Program-made: the position numbers and the translations under genes
In this document: positions 24,989 through 39,007 of the stretch, one piece after another
Layout of the letters: each line of letters starts with the position of its first letter
Numbering within the stretch: the stretch's first letter is position 1
Notes under the pieces: model-generated
The model's input: only the letters and a program-made list of their open reading frames with translations
Databases searched by the model: none
What the model was told of the DNA's origin: nothing
NCBI GenBank assembly: GCA_038049695.1
Contig: CP142457.1
Location: forward strand, 62,430,501 to 62,494,500
Direction of reading: 5' to 3'
DNA from: Cinnamomum chago
Taxonomy: Eukaryota > Streptophyta > Magnoliopsida > Laurales > Lauraceae
DNA length: 64,000 bases

Positions 24989-25136
24989 ATGGTCGATATC
25001 GACCATATAACTGAAAGGCATTTTTCCCTGCATGGTCGATATCGACCATATAACTAAAAGGCATTTTTCCCTACATGGTCGATATCAACCATATAACTGA
25101 AAGGCATTTTTTTCCTATATGATCGATATCGACCAT
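24989..25136. repeat. Array of four 18-bp palindromes in the MULE left end
   Basis: ATGGTCGATATCGACCAT, a perfect palindrome, occurs at 24989-25006 and 25032-25049, with one-base variants at 25075-25092 and 25119-25136. The period is 43-44 bp and the spacer contains ACTGAAAGGCATTTTTCCCT. A partial copy ends at 25210 and two variants lie near the right end (26144-26161 and 26167-26184). They may be transposase binding sites. Confidence 0.9.
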
Positions 25137-25254
25137 TCTGTTAGTCAAATTTTCTTCAATATGTAACTGTCTTATCTGTTGAACACAGCAAAATAGTCGA
25201 TATTGACCATAATACGAAATAACAAGAAAAAAGACAAATATATGTTTTCTCCCT

Positions 25255-26070
25255 TGGTTGCTGGTGTTGTTCCATGACCAGGTGGGTCTGTTCAAAATGA
25301 GAATCCATACCCAGGTGGGTCTGTTCCAAATGGGGTCGATTGTGGATTTCCTCAACAAACCCATCAAGATATTAGCATTGAGATTACTTACTCTAATGGG
25401 TTTGGTTTTGATTTTGATTTGAAAATAGCCTAAATTGGGATTTCTGGGATTTCAGGATAAACTCGTCAGGAAAATTGTGGAAAAGACGTGTTGGGTTCGA
25501 ATGGGTTTGATTTGAAACTTGTGGAGCAACGGTTCTCACATGAAAGTGGTGCCCAGAACGGAACTGATTGTAAAAAGGTGGAATTTAGGGTTTTGGGTGT
25601 CTCTATAGAAAAGGAGATGGAGAAGGTTAGCTTAGTTGCTGCTTGCGATGGAACTTCTGTAGATTATGATGTTCCTTTTGGTGGAGGAGATGGTTGTTTG
25701 ATGATGAAGAGTGAGCAAATCGTGACTTCAAGAAAGAACGACAATGAAGGGAGTGAAGTTAATGTTGCTGATACAATGGTGAATATGGAGAGTAACGCCA
25801 TCGGTAAAAGTTACGCACAAAGTGCCGAGATAGTAGTTCATGAGGATGAGAGTAATGGCGGCGGTGCTGATACTATTGATTGCAGTGATTCTTCTTCTTC
25901 GAGCAGTGAAGAAGATGAAGATAACGACGACAATGATGAAGAAGAAAAAGAAAATGATGATGATGGAACTGATGTAGATATTGAAGAATGCGAGATAAGG
26001 AATCTTGAAAAAGAGGAGATAGCCCTTAACAATTGCGATGAGGAAGAAAGGGTCGTAAAAGGACTCATCC
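25255..26070 (+). pseudogene. Captured gene fragment, NAF1-like acidic region
   Basis: A frame from an ATG at 25488 runs to 26183. Its first 190 or so residues look like real coding sequence: a serine tract, a long Asp/Glu tract, then DIEECEIRNLEKEE and DEEERVVKG. This order resembles the region before the conserved core of plant NAF1, the H/ACA snoRNP assembly factor (recalled pattern S-rich, acidic, IEEGEIR.., KGPIRSKNE). The resemblance stops at KG near 26060, where pyrimidine-rich MULE sequence begins, so the RNA-binding core is absent. Upstream, 25273-25430 is open in another frame with repeated PGGSV and could be a second captured exon. Expression is unknown. The NAF1 match is from memory and low-complexity. 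Confidence 0.5.
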
Positions 26071-26315
26071 CCTCCTCTCCCTCCTCCTTCCCTCCCCTCT
26101 TCTCCCTCCTGAAAAACCCAATTTTTATTTGGGTTCCCGCAGAATGGTCAATATCGAGCATAAAAAATGGTCGATATCGATAATTCGCTAAACGACAAAA
26201 AATAAAATATAAAAATGCACATGGAGGACCTTATCTATAAATACAATGTGTCTGGGACCTCAAGAGTGGTATGGGGTCCTACGGGGACCTACGCCGTAAA
26301 TTCCTCAAACCTTTT

Positions 26316-26739
26316 CATCCCCTTTGTACTTTCCACTGCCACTGTGATCCAAGTGACTCCACAAATTGACCGTCCATGATTAGGGTTTCATCACTGATGG
26401 TTTGATAATGAAAAAAAAAAAGGCCCACATGTATGAGTTCATTCAGATCCCCTGTCACAGCTATTACACTTGTAATACAGGGCGAGATCCCCATTGTATG
26501 GCCCATACAGAGACAATTCAGATCATTCAAGATGAGTTCCAACCCTCGATGGATATGTCCACAGATTTCATATCAATAGTAGTGTGTCTGACCTTTTGAT
26601 TTAATACATAATGGAAATGTGATTAACGGCACATCAGCCGTGACATCAACTAGATGCTGCGTGCCCAGTCAAGTTTTCACTTAACTGTTCAATCTTAGAG
26701 TGGGACCAACTAACGGTGAGGTAAAATCTAAAGGAATAT
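26316..26739. other. Intergenic DNA
   Basis: No gene or defined repeat seen. Confidence 0.5.
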
Positions 26740-26965
26740 ACCTGGAGGAGATGAGATTCATTTGAAACCGTCAAATTATCTCCGAGTCTCCACGCTGTGT
26801 CTATTCAAGTCCACTTTTTTTTTACATTGAACGGGTCGAATCCGGGTCATGAGTTTTTCAGCCTTGCTCGGATTATCATTCTGTGGGCCCCATCAGTCTT
26901 GATGGACCAGGCAAAATCTGAGTCTTTTTATTACTCATTGCTGCCATGTATCTCTCTTTCTTTTT
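26740..26965 (+). repeat. Duplicated promoter-like segment, copy 1
   Basis: Shares blocks with 28460-28660, just upstream of the small two-exon gene: GAGATGAGATTCAT, a T run followed by CATTGAAC, ATTATCATTC, GTCTTGATGGACC and TGAGTCTTTTTATT. The order of the first block differs between copies. Confidence 0.7.
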
Positions 26966-27640
26966 ATTACTGATAATACGAGTGGGACGCATGATCCAGG
27001 GGATCTGCCTGCCGAACGAAGACATTGTTCGGTATTCCGTATGCTGACCTAAATCCCTCTATGGCTACTGCGCTCTCTAACCAGTTGCTATACACCCCCA
27101 TGACCAAAAGGAAAAAAAAAAAAGAGAGAAGGGGAAGAGGAGGAACCAAAGGGAAAACGATAAAGAACTAGGACTTGGAGGACTTACTGACGCGGATGAC
27201 CTAAAACGGAGGCGATCTCTGCTGTGAGTGCGCTGCACGTCGCTGAAGGCTCTGCTCTGGAGTTCTTGGAAGTCCTCTTTCGAAAATGAGAAGTAAGAAA
27301 GGGGAAGAAGAAGAAGATGCAACTATTTATAAATAGAAAAAGAGGGGAAGCGCCCATTGATGGCGTCGTTTTTGAAATTCAAAAATGTCATTTCGGAGGG
27401 CTGCATGCGCACCTTTCTTGACAGCGTGGCAAACCAGATGGCGACGCGTGTCATCGACGGTTTATCTCTCGCAATAATTAGGGCATGGCATTTAGTACCC
27501 CCGGCATGCAGAGAGAAGTTGAATAAGGGCCACGTGTCGACAGCTGATGTCAGGGCGAAAATCTCTGGCAACTTGCCGCGATTATAGCTTCCAACCTCAA
27601 GGAATCCAGGATCCCAAGAAGTCGGAAGCTAGGGGGCAAT
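26966..27640. other. Mixed repeat DNA with a palindromic TATA
   Basis: CTATTTATAAATAG at 27323-27336 would serve as a TATA box in either direction. Minus-strand sequence after it has a pyrimidine-rich leader and a possible splice donor (TCAG|TAAG near 27190). The minus frame at 26967-27149 vaguely recalls the N-terminus of plant retroelement gag-type proteins. The last 20 bases (AGCTAGGGGGCAAT) look like the polypurine tract of the following LTR. No convincing gene. Confidence 0.35.
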
Positions 27641-28460
27641 TGTGTGGGGGCAACTCTTAATGCACAAGTTATGTTAAGACCAGCAATAACGCCAGTTCTT
27701 ATACTCCATTTCGGCCATGCGTGTTTCGGCTCGAATGTTGATGCGCTTGCCGAGACCAGCACTGGTCGCCACGATCTTGGCCATGTGCCTCGTCTGGAGT
27801 CACGCATCTCGACGGCTGCTAGACGACAGACTGCTCGTCGAGACAGTCACTAATAGCCATGTCCCACCTTAGGACACATGGCAGTATACGAGCACGCACT
27901 AATATGACAGATGCACCATCTCAGCCGTCCAGAATCCTTATCAAATCCCTGATAGAGCCACATCTAGCGGCTGCAGCCATATCAGGACAAGGCCCAAGAA
28001 AGAATCCGATGGGACCTTTGCCGCCGACAGGTCAGGGTAAGATCAGGCCCAATGTGACTAGCATTTAATGCAATATGGGCTGATCGGACCATCATTTAAT
28101 GCAATGTGAGCTATGATGGATCATCATTAATTACTCTATGGGCTAGTAAGACCCTAACAGTCAAATCATTAGGCCCACTATCAAGTATTTAAAACTTTTC
28201 TCTTATAAAGGGAATACCATCCAAAACCAGGTACGCATGCATGCAATCCCTTAGCCGTTACTCTGCCTCTCTTCTTTCTCAACATTAGTTCAATCCCTGC
28301 ACTAACTCAGGCATCGGAGAGCCCTGCGTTGCCCACAGCCAGGGTCATCTGACTGTTTTTTCTCCTCTTTTAGGTCCCTGAAGCGGCTAGTTCTTCACAG
28401 TCGATTGGATAACTCATTTAAGGCTCCCCCCATTTTGTGAGTTATACTTTTTTGCACTTA
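27641..28460 (+). repeat. Old LTR, family 2, with adjoining polypurine tract
   Basis: Begins TGTGTGGGGGCAA and ends TTGCACTTA. It aligns along its length with the solo LTR at 60728-61551, including AGCGGCTGCAGCCATATCA and GCATCGGAGAGCCCTG. A G-rich tract just before it suggests the 3' LTR of an element whose interior is mostly gone. The final CA and any target duplication are not visible. Confidence 0.75.
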
Positions 28461-28684
28461 GATCGACTTTTTTTTGGCATTGAACAAAGTCGAGTCCGAG
28501 TAATTAGTTTTCCAGGCTTGACGAGGATGGGATGAGATTCATCTCGAACCGTCGGGATTATCATTCCGTGGGCACCATGAGTCTTGATGGACCGGGCAAA
28601 AATCTGAGTCTTTTTATTGCTCATTGCAGATATTCATCTCTCTCTTTCTAGTAGCCGGATGTAAGTGGAGTTTTGGAGTGAGTA
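28461..28684 (+). promoter_or_regulatory. Upstream region of the small two-exon gene
   Basis: Contains the second copy of the 26740-26965 segment and then a CT-rich leader (ATTCATCTCTCTCTTT at about 28632-28647). No clear TATA box was found. Confidence 0.35.
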
Positions 28685-28973
28685 ATGATGGAGAAGAGAA
28701 GCTTTACTCTCCTTCAAACCATGGGTGCAGCAGGAATCTTCTCTGCCGTTTCCTTCTGGTATTGATGAAAAAAGAACCCGTCTTTTTTTTTTTCCCCTCT
28801 TTTCTTCTAGGGTTAGGGTTTCTTTCATTCGTTCATCTCGAAAGCCTTGTGTTTGGATTATCAGGTATGGATTCATGTTCGGAAGGGAATCAGCTCGCAA
28901 AGAGCTTGGAAATCTAATCGAAGACCTCCGTCGTACCAACACCAGCACCGACAGCTCAGCTCCACATTCATGA
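28685..28973 (+). CDS. 60-residue membrane-anchored protein, two exons
   Basis: Exon 1 is 28685-28758 and exon 2 is 28865-28973. The 106-bp intron starts GTATTG and ends TTATCAG, and its removal restores one frame across codon TG|G. The product begins MMEKRSFTLLQTMGAAGIF, continues with a hydrophobic stretch to about residue 30 (SAVSFWYGFMFG), then a charged amphipathic part (RESARKELGNLIEDLRR) and a polar tail. This is the layout of a single-span organelle or endomembrane protein with a short soluble tail. I believe similar short uncharacterised proteins occur widely in land plants but cannot name a function. The start could also be Met2. The unspliced reading stops just after exon 1, so ORF-based annotation would miss it. 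Confidence 0.75.
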
Positions 28974-30437
28974 TGATCCTCACGGTTCGTAATTCCTCTT
29001 CTCGATACATTCAGTGCAGCTGCTGGTTCCCTCTCTCTGTTTTTGGTGATCGTTATCAAAAATGACATTTTTGGGGTTTTGATGGGAGGAAAAGAGAATT
29101 TTTATGTATGATTACAGGCTACTCGCAGTTGAATATCGTGATATGTTGCAATTTTGTAATAGTTTCAGCCGGCTGCTCAAGGGCTGACTTAATTTATGTG
29201 GATTTTGATCGGTATCCTATCGATGTTTGTTGCCCAATTCATAAAAATCGAATCTTTATCATCATCAATGAAAGTCTTGTTCCCGATTATATGGTGTTCG
29301 GGGGTGGTTATTTATTGCCCAATTCATAAAAATCAAATCTTTATCATCATCAATGAATGTCTTATTCCGGCTATTTGGGGGTGGGAAGGGGTTGGGTTTA
29401 TCTGGGTGTAAATGTAGCTGGGGAAAACAAGTGTAGTAAGTAGTATGATTTTTCATTCAATAGAGCTCATGATAACATAATGTGGTGTTACTAATGTCAA
29501 TATGCAAGTATAGTGGTGTGATTCAAACTTGAGAGATCATTGAAAAGAAAATTCTTGGAAGTGTTATGGATCTTGCACAGCATGTGGATCGCCCAACATG
29601 TTAACATATCTCATCAATTTGAGATCAGCTTAGTCAACCCCCCGAAAGAGTGCCCAAGAGACTAATAGTAACAAAGAAGAAATGGCTGAAGTTAAGTCAA
29701 TTTAAGCTTATTTCTGTTCCATGTATTGTTTGATGTTCGCATTATTGCATATTCTTTCTTGGAGGAAATAAAACATAGAGATTAACAATTAGCAGAAGAG
29801 AAAGGAAATCTTGGTTTTGTTTTTTGTTGAGAAAGGTCCGTTGAATTCCTGTGAATTAGGACTGTAGCCTAGAAAACTGACAAAAATCTCAGAAGATGAA
29901 AGTCATCTATGGCAGTTTCTCTCCCTTTTCTTCTTGTTCTTCTTTCCCTCTCTTCTTCTTCTTCTGTGAAGGAGTTGATGACAAACTCATTTCATTGTCA
30001 TTGACATATGGATACATTTCTCTCCAAGTCAAAGACTTAAGACAGATGGCTTTGATTTATGAGAAATGTGAGATTTGTTTTTCCCCCTCCATGCTAGCAA
30101 GCAGCCATAGATGAACAATGCTTCATATTATTGGTATGGAGAGTTGCTCATACGCCTGTTATTTATGTTATTTATGTCCCCAAACAAGTATAAGAAAGAA
30201 GTAATTCTAGGTTCTAGATTAATAAAATACTCATCAATTACAGTAATTTCTTCTTCTTCTTTTTTACAACTTGGTACAGAGAGCTGCCCATACATCTCTT
30301 ATCGATGTCCCCAACAGAGTGTAAGAAAAAAATAGGTTCAGGATTAAAAGATTACATGCAAACACAGTATGCATGTTTTCCCCCCTCTTACAACTTAATA
30401 TTTGTGCCATTATTCTTCATTGTTCATATATTGATCT
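28974..30437. other. 3' flank and intergenic DNA between convergent genes
   Basis: Contains an imperfect direct repeat of about 51 bp at 29231-29281 and 29316-29366 (85-bp period). Probable 3' UTRs of the small gene and of BAM3 lie at the two ends. No further gene. Confidence 0.5.
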
Positions 30438-33800
<3,363 letters not shown>

Positions 33801-33862
33801 TTTTTTTTTCTGCAACAGGAACAGGAAGTGGTGATATGAGATTGTTAGGGGAGGAGGAAGAC

Positions 33863-33875
33863 CTATTTATAAAAG
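33863..33875 (-). promoter_or_regulatory. TATA box of BAM3
   Basis: On the minus strand CTTTTATAAATAG lies about 63 bases before the chosen ATG, leaving a short leader of roughly 30-40 bases. Confidence 0.7.
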
Positions 33876-34863
33876 CCAGGTGTCCCATTTTTCTGAAGGA
33901 GACAACAATTGTGGGCTCTCCCTAAAAGTGAAAAAGTGCTAAAAGTTCGAATGACTCAGCTTCCCTTTTGATTCTATCAACCATTTGTGCTTATCTGGCC
34001 CAAAGAATGGAAAGACATTTTTATTTTTATTTTATTTGCCCGGTAAAGTTAAACATGGCATTCATGTATTAATAGGTATGTTTCTACTGTTTTAGACGTG
34101 ATGATAATGATCCTAAACAGTGATATGCCCTTAACATTTCACAAGATACAAAATCTAGATGTTTAATTTGCTGTCCCCAGTTTCTTCTCTCCTCATGTGG
34201 ATCTTGAAAGTTGAGCCATGTGCCCCTAGGCCTTGGGATTGCATGATGGATAAAGATGACCATGTGCCCTTGTCTATGTTATTGATCCACTTTGCAAGCA
34301 TAAGAAATTGGCTCCTGATTGATAAGTGTTTCTTTACTTCTAAAAAAAGAAATTGATGGCGTTTCAGCTTAAATCCTATGTCATATTAAAGGGGATGTGA
34401 AGACTGTCGTTAGTTAGAACTTCGAACTTATAAGCCACAACTTTGCAAAGCATAACAAAATAAAATAAAATAAATAAATAAATAAATAACTCTTCCTGAG
34501 AGATTTTTTTTTTTTAGTTTAATGGAAATTGGACTAGGGAGATACTAATTTTATGGCTATTACTTTCTTCTGATTATTAACCTGAGAGCTTACTATAGGG
34601 GGTCAATTCTACTATATCCTTTGATAACCAATGGGTGGCTTTGCCTACCTGTAGACACGTAAGCAAACCCCACAAGCCTACTTCCAGTGCGTTGTCTTAG
34701 TTTGCTGCATACTTTTCATGATTTTTTTGGCCTTGCTTGACTCAGGATAAGAGAGCCTCATGGGAGAGAGAGGGGAGAACGTGTGGTTATTCCCTCTCTC
34801 TCTCTCTCTCTCTCTCAATTTTTTTATTTGAAGTCACTCTCTCAGTGTGTGTGTGTGTTTTCC
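33876..34863. other. BAM3 upstream DNA
   Basis: Promoter and intergenic sequence with a TAAA-type run near 34460-34488 and a (CT)n tract at 34793-34816. No gene seen. Confidence 0.5.
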
Positions 34864-35284
34864 AAGTTTTTAAATTTTTAATCCTTATGGATTGGTCATT
34901 GGAGAATCCCAGAGAATTTAAGCTATGATTATTAATGATATTAGGATCAACACAGGTAAGCAATTTATGGACAACCTGTCACCAACGTGTGATGATAATC
35001 GTCTCTTCTTGTTAAATAATTCATTGCATGTAAATTAGATTAAATAGAGTGCAGGGCTTGAGGTTTGGTGCATTTAAGTTTTGGTCACAATTAGATGTGG
35101 AAGTGATGAGTGTCTGCCTGTCTCTTTTCAACCATCCCTAACATGTTAGTACTAATTACCTATTCTTTCACCTGTTATTTGCATTGGGATTGTTATGCGT
35201 AAGAATTATTTATCGAATGGCTCCATCAAAGGATTATTAAACAGATGAAGGGTGACCAACACTCGGTTGAGAATGTGTTGGCAC
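34864..35284 (+). repeat. 420-bp duplicated segment, copy 1
   Basis: Aligns nearly end to end with 41410-41825, same orientation, with scattered substitutions and small gaps. It contains a splice-donor-like ACACAGGTAAGC in both copies. No terminal repeats or target duplication found. Confidence 0.85.
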
Positions 35285-37980
35285 CTCAGTATTTAACACA
35301 CCCATGTGTCTTCGAGGTTTTTCTTTTTCCTTCAAGATTTTCATAAGTGGTTGGACTTAGCAAAACAAGAAAACAGGTGAAGGGTTTCGAATAAAAGGTG
35401 GAGGGGAGTTGTCCCACCCAACTTTCTTAGGATTTGAATTACTATAGCTGAATATTTATTTCCATTTCCTCCTGTTAATTCATTTTCCATCAAGTGGGAG
35501 ATTATTCACAACCAGTTTTGCATATTCCATCTTTCTTTCTTCAAATATAGCCATTATGAGTCCTAGAATTTCTAAAAATTCAATTGAAAAAAAAAAAAAA
35601 AAAAAAAACCCTTCAAATTTGGAACTTGCGAGCCATTCTATAAAACGAGAAATGGACGGATGAGTGCAGGAATCACCGACACGTCTTGTCTGTGGAAACT
35701 TCAATGGGTTGAACCCAAAAAGGATTGGAGAGGAAGAAGGAATCTTTTGTTCCTCTATAATTACAAGGACAGACAGACAATTGGTGGCATTCTGATTTCA
35801 AATACTTTCGTCTTGTTCCAAGGTGTGGTTTTCGACTTAACCGGTGGCAATGTGACCTTCCTCTGTTCTACCTTTACCCACACTTTTTATGTGGATGATA
35901 TTTGTGACCTTATCCCTTCAATTGTCCTCTTTCTCAATGAGGCATTGTATTCCAACGAAGAGGAATCTGATTTTAGGCTACCAGAAAGAAAGTTGGTGGC
36001 CGCCCATCTTCTTTAAATGGTTATTAGATCGAGTTGGGACAATGAATGATACCATGTTTGATCATGTTTTAGAAGTTTACCAAACTTTCTTGCCATGAAA
36101 AATGAACTATTTCAAATGTCTAACATAGGCTAGTAGCGATGCTCACGAGGAAAAGTGTAAAGTTTTTTCAAGGCATGACAACATGGATGGACGTAGTAAC
36201 AATGATGATGATGAAGAAATATATATTTTCATCAATTGATGTTATTGTTGCGTGGAGTAAAATCAAAGTTGAACCGCCCTGCATCTAATCATCCACTCAA
36301 ATTTGAATTGGTCTTTATTTTTATTTTTATTAAAATAAATTTTTTGTTCTAATTTGTATGCCAGTTGTGATGGTGATTGTGGTTTGGGCAAAAGTACCCA
36401 CAACGGTTCAAATGCTTTTTGTATGTGGTTCTCTTTGAGTAATGTGTTCTCTCCATGCCCACTTACCTACCATTTCATAATCCATTTATCATGTGGGGAC
36501 CTTTTCTCCTTTTTGTGGAAGCAACAAAACAAAATGAATTAACACGAGAGAGACATGTTTCCTTTTTACTCTCTAGTCTATGGTCATGAACTCATTATTT
36601 ATCATTATGGAAGAATAAGTAGATGCCATTGATCAATTGTGTTGTGTCATGGGTGTGACTTTAACCTACCATGCGTTTGCCCCCGTTTGGAATATTTTTC
36701 TACTTTTGGTCACCGTTGAGATTATCTCTAATCTTAGAAAAAAACAATGATGTTTTTCTAAAAAATTGAGGATCAGCAAAGAACAAAGCTCACACCATTG
36801 GATGGGCTAAGGCTTTCATGGAGATGTCTAATATGTGAAGAATACTAAATCATCATTATTATCGTCATCTTGATCTTATCTCATAAATTTAGTGATGGCA
36901 TATTCTACTCGTAAAATCAAGAATGCAAACAAACGAACCTTGTGGCCATTACTTCTTGATGTGTAACATTTACAGGTGAATATGTTTGTTTGCACTCATT
37001 TATTCATTTCATCAGATGTGAAAATAGTGTGAAAAATATAGTGGTTCTCACATAAAAATTTTCACACCCCTATTAGGTGTGAAACCATTATGCACCTCAC
37101 GCTTAAGAGGCACTCATACACTTTTCCGCCTAAATTTCAACTACATTAGGTTGTGGGGTCAGAATCCATCAACCACCAACCCTTTTTTTTTTTTTTTTTT
37201 TTTTGCAGCCCTATGGGCCCAAAATCGTAGTTTGGTCTATTTTAACCATTTTAATGTGAACACATTTAGTTTTATATTTTAAATATTTGCACACTATGAT
37301 AAATATGTGAAAAAACAAACTAAAAAAAAGAAAACAGAATCCTATAGGTCTATCTTTTGCACTTTGTGGACCCCTAATTCACAATCCAAACTGTTCATTA
37401 TTTTCAAATAGAAAGTAAACCTGCAAAATATGAAGTTTCATATTTTAATCCTCAAAGTTTTACAGAAACATGTGAAAAACCAAAAAACATTAAAGTCTCA
37501 CTTTCTAATTATATGCGATTTTGTGAGCCTCCATTTCATGATCCAAAATGTTCTATATTCTCATAGATTTGTCTTGAATGTGTGAAGTTTATATTTTAGG
37601 TCTTCATGGATTTTGAGAGTCATGAAAAAAACATAAAGATAACTTGGTCTCATGTTCTAGTTTTTGCACCTTACTGTGCTCCCAAGTTATGATCCAAAAC
37701 TTTCACTGTGTGTGAGACCCACTATTTCCTCTTTAGAAAGCATTTGGGGGTGTAGCCCATCTAAATTGTATAAAACTGATATACGGTTTTCCCCTATATC
37801 ACTATCTGAAAGTCATTCTATGGTTCCAAACAAGGAAATACGGTTCATGTATATAAGTTTTATATATCTAATGCAAGGCCCAGGGATTTATACTCCTAAT
37901 GTAGTTCTGTGGATATTTTGAAAGTGTTGTATGACATATGGGTACCAGATCGAATAGGGATCCTCTGATTGGGTCTAGGT
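35285..37980. other. Intergenic DNA
   Basis: Contains a poly(A) tract at 35587-35608 and poly(T) at 37183-37204. The open frame near 35660-36016 has no recognisable domain and I do not treat it as a gene. Confidence 0.45.
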
Positions 37981-38110
37981 ACGGTTACCGTGAGTGGATC
38001 ACTCAGGGCCCGCAACTTCACTGCGGGCAGCCGCTATCCGGATTCATGGCAGGCTGTTCGCATGCATGGTAGGCTGCCCGTGACAGTGACTAGTCCACTT
38101 ACGGTCATCG
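37981..38110. repeat. Imperfect inverted repeat
   Basis: The left arm 37981-38032 and right arm 38070-38110 are partly reverse-complementary (ACGRTNACCGTRAGTGGA at the outside, GGGCAGCC at the inside) with a 10-base insertion in the left arm. The insertion forms its own stem GCCCGCA/TGCGGGC. It could be the core of a worn MITE. Confidence 0.5.
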
Positions 38111-39007
38111 TGGGGTTTTACCTTAGCAGATCCGGACTCGTATGCGATCAATTGGGTTTTCTCTACAAACAATAACATGGCAAAAATACATTGAGATTTT
38201 CTAATGCAGCCAGTAAGTTTATTCTCTTTCCACATTCCTAGTGAGAATTTCTCTACAATCTTTAAATCTAGTGTCACAACCTAGTCTGGCCTTTATGAAG
38301 ACAAGAGGCATGGGCCATTATCTAATTATCAACCTAAAATTAGGGGCATTCATGGTCGGGTCAGACCAGGCCTATCATGGTATTGTACTGAATTTGAACT
38401 CTTCCTAAAGTTGCATGCTGTACCTGCATCTAATTTCTTGGCCTGAGTATTGAACTGGCAAGCTGGATCTGGCCCACTACATTTAACACGTACAAAATGA
38501 CAAAATGAGTAATATAATTTTCAAGTGGTATGGGCCTAATTTAAGTTTCAAGCCCTGGGCAATATATGGGCTTATATATTAGGCCCATAACTAAATGGAG
38601 GGTCCAAAAGCACCGCTACCTAAAAGCATGGTTTCAAGTATTGGTACGAGACCCTGTACTAGTCCAGCAGCCATATTGGTAATATAGAATGGTATGGGCA
38701 CTGTGTGAAAACCATCTGAAAAGCACAGGGTCAATCCGGTTTTCCTGCTATCAGGCAGGTCTATTGAAGTGGATCATGCCAATTAATGGTTAAGATCCAC
38801 AGATTTAAGGAGGGTTGTTTCAATCATCACAGTACAATTTGTTTGAACAATCCAAGAAATTGTCAAAAAGAAAATTTCAGACCCATACAATATGTTTGAT
38901 CAACAATCTGACCAGTGATTCATACTCCTACCTACACATGAAAGATTGAAAAGAAAAATGGTAAAAAAGGGATGGAACATCCAGCTCTATATCCTTGAAA
39001 TTTTCAA
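38111..39007. other. Intergenic DNA downstream of the FLZ gene
   Basis: Contains GGCCCA-rich fragments similar to other worn elements in the window. No gene. Confidence 0.45.

Larger units (their letters stand above)
24857..26315 (+). mobile_element. Candidate Pack-MULE (Mutator-like, non-autonomous)
   Basis: The body is 24866-26306 (1441 bp), flanked by a perfect 9-bp duplication AAACCTTTT at 24857-24865 and 26307-26315, the length made by Mutator-type transposition. The left end starts GAGGAAATTACGGG and the reverse-complemented right end GAGGAATTTACGGC. Similarity continues about 45 bases inward through a shared CCCCGTAGGAC block. Copies of an 18-bp palindrome lie inside both ends. No transposase is present; the centre holds a gene-like fragment with an open frame. 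Together these fit a Pack-MULE that has captured host exon sequence. Confidence 0.8.

Noticed and set aside
25838..26161. Minus-strand Ser/Leu-rich ORF opposite the captured fragment
   Set aside because: It is the complement of the acidic/serine tract of the plus-strand frame.
28634..29068. 144-residue minus-strand ORF opposite the small gene
   Set aside because: It crosses the plus-strand intron and leader and has no recognisable domain; the spliced plus-strand reading is more coherent.
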